From assembly GCA_017654935.2 (NCBI GenBank), contig CM065693.1, forward strand, positions 59,217,247 through 59,281,246: 64,000 nt of DNA, written 5' to 3'. This document shows positions 60,602-64,000 of the stretch, in pieces. Source of the DNA: Phymorhynchus buccinoides. Its lineage: Eukaryota; Mollusca; Gastropoda; Neogastropoda; Raphitomidae. The notes below the pieces were generated by a model. The model did no database searches. It was given only the letters and a program-made list of their open reading frames with translations, and was not told the DNA's origin. The first letter of the stretch is position 1; every line of letters begins with the position of its first letter. A program made the position numbers and the translations under genes.

Positions 60602-61876
60602 CTCCTAGGCTATCTCAATGAACATCAACTCATCAGTTGTTCACAATCAGCGTACAGGCCATTTCACAGCACTGAAACGGCACTGTTGAAAGTAACTAAT
60701 GACATTCTCTTAGCTCTTGACTCTGGTGACGCATCTATATTAACTCTTTTGGATCTTTCAGCTGCTTTTGATACTATTGACCACCATATACTCCTTAAGA
60801 GGCTTCAAATCACCTATGGAATATCAAGCACTGCTCTGTCATGGTTCTCGTCTTACCTTTCTGGTCGAACTCAGTCTGTCTCCATCAATGACTCATCTTC
60901 TGCAATGGTTGGCCTCACATGTGGGGTTCCTCAAGGCTCAGTACTTGGACCAGTCCTCTTCATCATGTACACTAAACCCCTGTCCGAGTTGATCACTTCT
61001 CATTCAGTTGATTCTCAGTCTTTTGCTGATGATACACAACTCCACAAGCCTGTATCCCCATCTACCATTCTTCCTTCTATATCTTCACTTGAATTCTGCA
61101 TTCGCAACATCAAATCATGGATGCTACAAAACAAACTGAAGCTGAATGACGACAAAACGGAGGCCTTGTTCATCCACTCTCCATCTAGAAAACTTCCGTA
61201 CCCAAAGCCTGATTCCATCTCTGTCTGTGACACTCAAATACCTTTTTCTCCTTCTGCTAGAAATCTTGGCTTCCACATCTCTCAAGATATGAGTGTTGAC
61301 TCACAAGTTCAAACTATCTGTCGGTCAGCATACTGTGAGCTGCGTCGCATTGGTACGATTCGCCATCTCCTGTCTATAGATACTACTAAAATACTAGTCT
61401 GCGCTTTTGTTCTCTCTAAACTAGATTATTGTAATTCACTCTTGTATGGCTGCCCCCAACACCTCATTGACAAGCTTCAAAAAGTCCAGAACTCTGCTGC
61501 CAGACTTGTCCTCAAGGTCTCTAAGTATCATCATGTTCAACCACTCCTGATATCCCTTCATTGGCTTTCCATCAAAGCACGTATTGACTACAAAATTTCC
61601 ACTCTATGTCATTCTTATTTCTCTGGAAATGCCCCTAGCTACATTTCTGACATGCTTTCTGTCTATACTCCATCAAGGCAATTGCGGTCATCTTCAGATT
61701 CCAAAATTCTCTGTGTTCCTAGTACACGAACAAAAATGTTTGGTGAGCGCTCCTTTTCCTTTTCGGCCCCATCAGTTTGGAACTCCTTACCACGCGAAAT
61801 CCGCCATATCCAGTCCTTGCAATGTTTCAAATCAGCTCTCAAGACCCACCTGTTCAAGCTACATCACAACCTTTAG
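60602..61876 (+). CDS. Reverse transcriptase of the nested LINE, 5' truncated
   Basis: Continuous frame from the insertion point: LLGYLNEHQLISCSQSAYRP, then TLLDLSAAFDTIDHHILLKR, GVPQGSVLGPVLF and the catalytic FADDTQL. The C-terminal thumb and tail follow: LVCAFVLSKLDYCNSLLYGC, VQNSAARLVLKVS, FSAPSVWNSLPREIR and FKSALKTHLFKLHHNL. The APE endonuclease and ORF1 are missing, so it cannot move by itself. There are no stops or frameshifts in about 425 codons. The start codon was lost with the 5' end. Confidence 0.88.
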   Translation, partial: LLGYLNEHQLISCSQSAYRPFHSTETALLKVTNDILLALDSGDASILTLLDLSAAFDTIDHHILLKRLQITYGISSTALSWFSSYLSGRTQSVSINDSSSAMVGLTCGVPQGSVLGPVLFIMYTKPLSELITSHSVDSQSFADDTQLHKPVSPSTILPSISSLEFCIRNIKSWMLQNKLKLNDDKTEALFIHSPSRKLPYPKPDSISVCDTQIPFSPSARNLGFHISQDMSVDSQVQTICRSAYCELRRIGTIRHLLSIDTTKILVCAFVLSKLDYCNSLLYGCPQHLIDKLQKVQNSAARLVLKVSKYHHVQPLLISLHWLSIKARIDYKISTLCHSYFSGNAPSYISDMLSVYTPSRQLRSSSDSKILCVPSTRTKMFGERSFSFSAPSVWNSLPREIRHIQSLQCFKSALKTHLFKLHHNL

Positions 61877-61972
61877 GCCACATTACTTCTGGACTCTATT
61901 CTCACACACACACTCCCCTCCCCCCATATTAGTTTCACTGTGTGTTGACTGCAATGTGTACGTCAGCTTTGT

Positions 61973-62260
<288 letters not shown>

Positions 62261-62452
62261 CGGTACGTGCGTGTGTATGTGTGGGTGGGGTGTGTATGTG
62301 TATGCCTATTTGCATGTGCGTGAGCGATTATTTCGTTTTGTTGTTGAATTTGTTGCTTCTTAATTTTTGTTGTTGTTAAGCGCATAGAGCTCCACATTGG
62401 TGGAGGAATGCGCTATATAAATGATTCACTATTATTATTATTATTATTATAA

Positions 62453-64000
62453 ATACTTTCTAAATGTCTTAGACAGTTTTTGCTTGCTTGATCCCAAGAA
62501 GTTGAAACATAATCAATGTCAGGTTGAATATATGCATGAAAGAAGAGTTTTCTGGTGTGAATATCAAGAAAGTGCTTGATTCTGTTTAGTTGAAATATTT
62601 TGTTTGATAACTTACGAGTGAGAATAGAGGCATGGTACAACCAAGAAAGATTGTTGTCAACCCCCAGACCAAGTATAGTATGCGAGTCCACTTCTTCTAT
62701 AAACTTGTCATGTACTTTAATTTTTGGTAAATCAAACTTTATGTTCTGTCGCTTTTGTCTTGTAGTAATTAGCATAAGCTTTGATTTTTTAGGATGAAGG
62801 GCCATGTGGTTATATTCAGTCCATGTCACTAAGTTGTTCACGTCATTTTGTAAGTTGGTAAGTACTAAGTCAGCAGTCTTGTTCTTGTCGTGTAAAGTAG
62901 TATCATCGGCAAAAAGTTCACAGGGACAGGAGATGTGTAAAGGTAAATCATTTATATAAATAGTAAAAAGAATGGGACCCAAGACTGAGCCCTGAGGCAC
63001 ACCATACTTTACTGATATTAATGAGGATGATTTACAGTCCCGATGGACCAATTGCCGCCTGTTGGATAGAAAAGATTATATGAAACTATCCGATTCTGTT
63101 GACAGACCATATAGAGTTAGCTTTCTTTGGAGAAGGTTATGATCAATGGTGTCAAATGCTTACGCAAAATCTACAAATATAGCCCCTGTGATAAGATGGT
63201 TATTTATGTTCATATGACATTGTTCAATGAGGTTAGTAAGTGCTGTGTGGCAGGAATGATTCTTTCTGAAGCCACTTTGATTAGGGTGAAACAGATTGTG
63301 TGTGTCAAAATGAGACTGGAGCAGTTTTTTAAGGTGTTTTTCGAGAGGTTTGGACAAAATAGATACAATTGATATAGGTCTGTAGTTTGAACAATCTTTT
63401 GGATCACCAGGTTTAAATTGTGGCAGTACTTTTGCATCTTTAAAAGCTTGTGGGAAATGACTTTTTTCAATACAAATTAGATTGTAAATGTATGTTAAGT
63501 GTTCAGTAATAATTGGTGCAGACACTTTCAAAATGTTATTATCTATATTATCCAAACCTCGAGATTTAGAAGTATTCAATAAACACAGCTCCATATATAC
63601 ATCATGTACAGCAATATATTCAAACTTAAGTTCAGATTTAATGTATTTTGAATCACAAAATTCTTTAATCATTGACAAATCATTATTACTGGTACGGTCA
63701 ATATCTACAAGCTTCTCTGCTACTGTAGCAAAATGATTATTTAGGTCCTCAACTGACAATTCAGACGAAGAAGCAGTGGAATTTGCATTCCTGCCAGACA
63801 ACTGATTTATAGCTTTCCATAAAGATTTTGTGTCTGATTTTGAAGAGATTAGCTTACTAAAATATTTCTTCTGCGCGTCTCTTTTCATAGAGGTTACCAA
63901 GTTTCGTTGGTTTTTTTATATAATCATCGTCTTTTCCTGACTGTTGGAATAAAGTATTACGAACATTAGATTCAGCATTAATTTAATCTGTTAGCCATGG
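62453..64000 (-). mobile_element. Second LINE, RT region (runs off window), broken
   Basis: The - strand continues the element at 59873-60591. From the window edge: MVTSMKRDAQKKYFSKLI, SKSRGLDNIDNNILKV, CSNYRPISIVSILSKPLEKH, LFHPNQSGFRKNHSCHTALT and GAIFVDFA. TAA replaces the Lys of K-A-F-D at 63160-63162, and a second TAA lies at 63076-63078. It then gives YGVPQGSVLGPILFTIYIND, the catalytic FADDTTL and KLFFHAYIQPDIDYVSTSWD, ending H-L-E-S-I at the nested insertion. A frameshift near 63918 lies upstream. The element is dead; CR1-like style, clade not certain. Confidence 0.87.

Overview
This is animal genomic DNA: spliced exons with canonical GT/AG boundaries, very large satellite-filled introns, several LINE-type retrotransposons and long microsatellites. 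Nothing is bacterial or phage-like. The encoded convertase, the LINE 3' tails of (ATT)n and (ATTC)n type, and the repeat load suggest a lophotrochozoan invertebrate, most likely a mollusc. The species is inference.

The only host gene I can support is part of a proprotein convertase (subtilisin/kexin family, PC2/PC1-like) on the + strand. Exon S (14035-14135) carries the catalytic serine (GTSAAAP). Exon B (17689-17940) carries the end of the catalytic domain (LTWRDVQHL, FGFGLMDA, NWTLVPE). Exon P (27016-27176) carries the start of the P/Homo B domain (VTVTLNTDGC, YLEHVQ). Splice phases agree across all three exons; joining S to B restores the family-conserved Asn of EANPDLTWRD. Exon P occurs three times with identical sequence (3786, 27016, 46139). 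The propeptide, the Asp and His catalytic exons and the rest of the P domain are not in the window.

Layout: (1) 1-8739, a contig with a 45-bp array, exon P, then 51-, 25-, 21- and 24-bp arrays. (2) A 500-N gap. (3) 9240-41000, LINE fragments, a 40-bp array, exon S, a second 40-bp array, exon B, the 45-bp array, exon P, the same 51/25/21/24-bp series, then a ~5.5-kb LINE on the - strand. (4) A second 500-N gap. (5) 41501-64000, a near-exact repeat of the 45-bp array to LINE block, followed by a LINE interrupted by another LINE. Two gaps of exactly 500 N, and LINE copies differing by only a few substitutions, make unpurged haplotigs or misplaced contigs at least as likely as a true tandem triplication.

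The most interesting observation is that four of the intron satellites are built from the neighbouring exon-intron junctions. The 45-bp repeat grows out of the donor of exon B, the 40-bp repeat contains exon sequence just before the catalytic Ser of exon S, the 25-bp repeat is the 3' end of exon P plus its donor, and the 51-bp repeat carries an acceptor-like site followed by what looks like the next P-domain segment (GTESYLL). The gene's own splice sites have therefore been amplified dozens to hundreds of times in its introns. I know of no description of this pattern, though I could not search.
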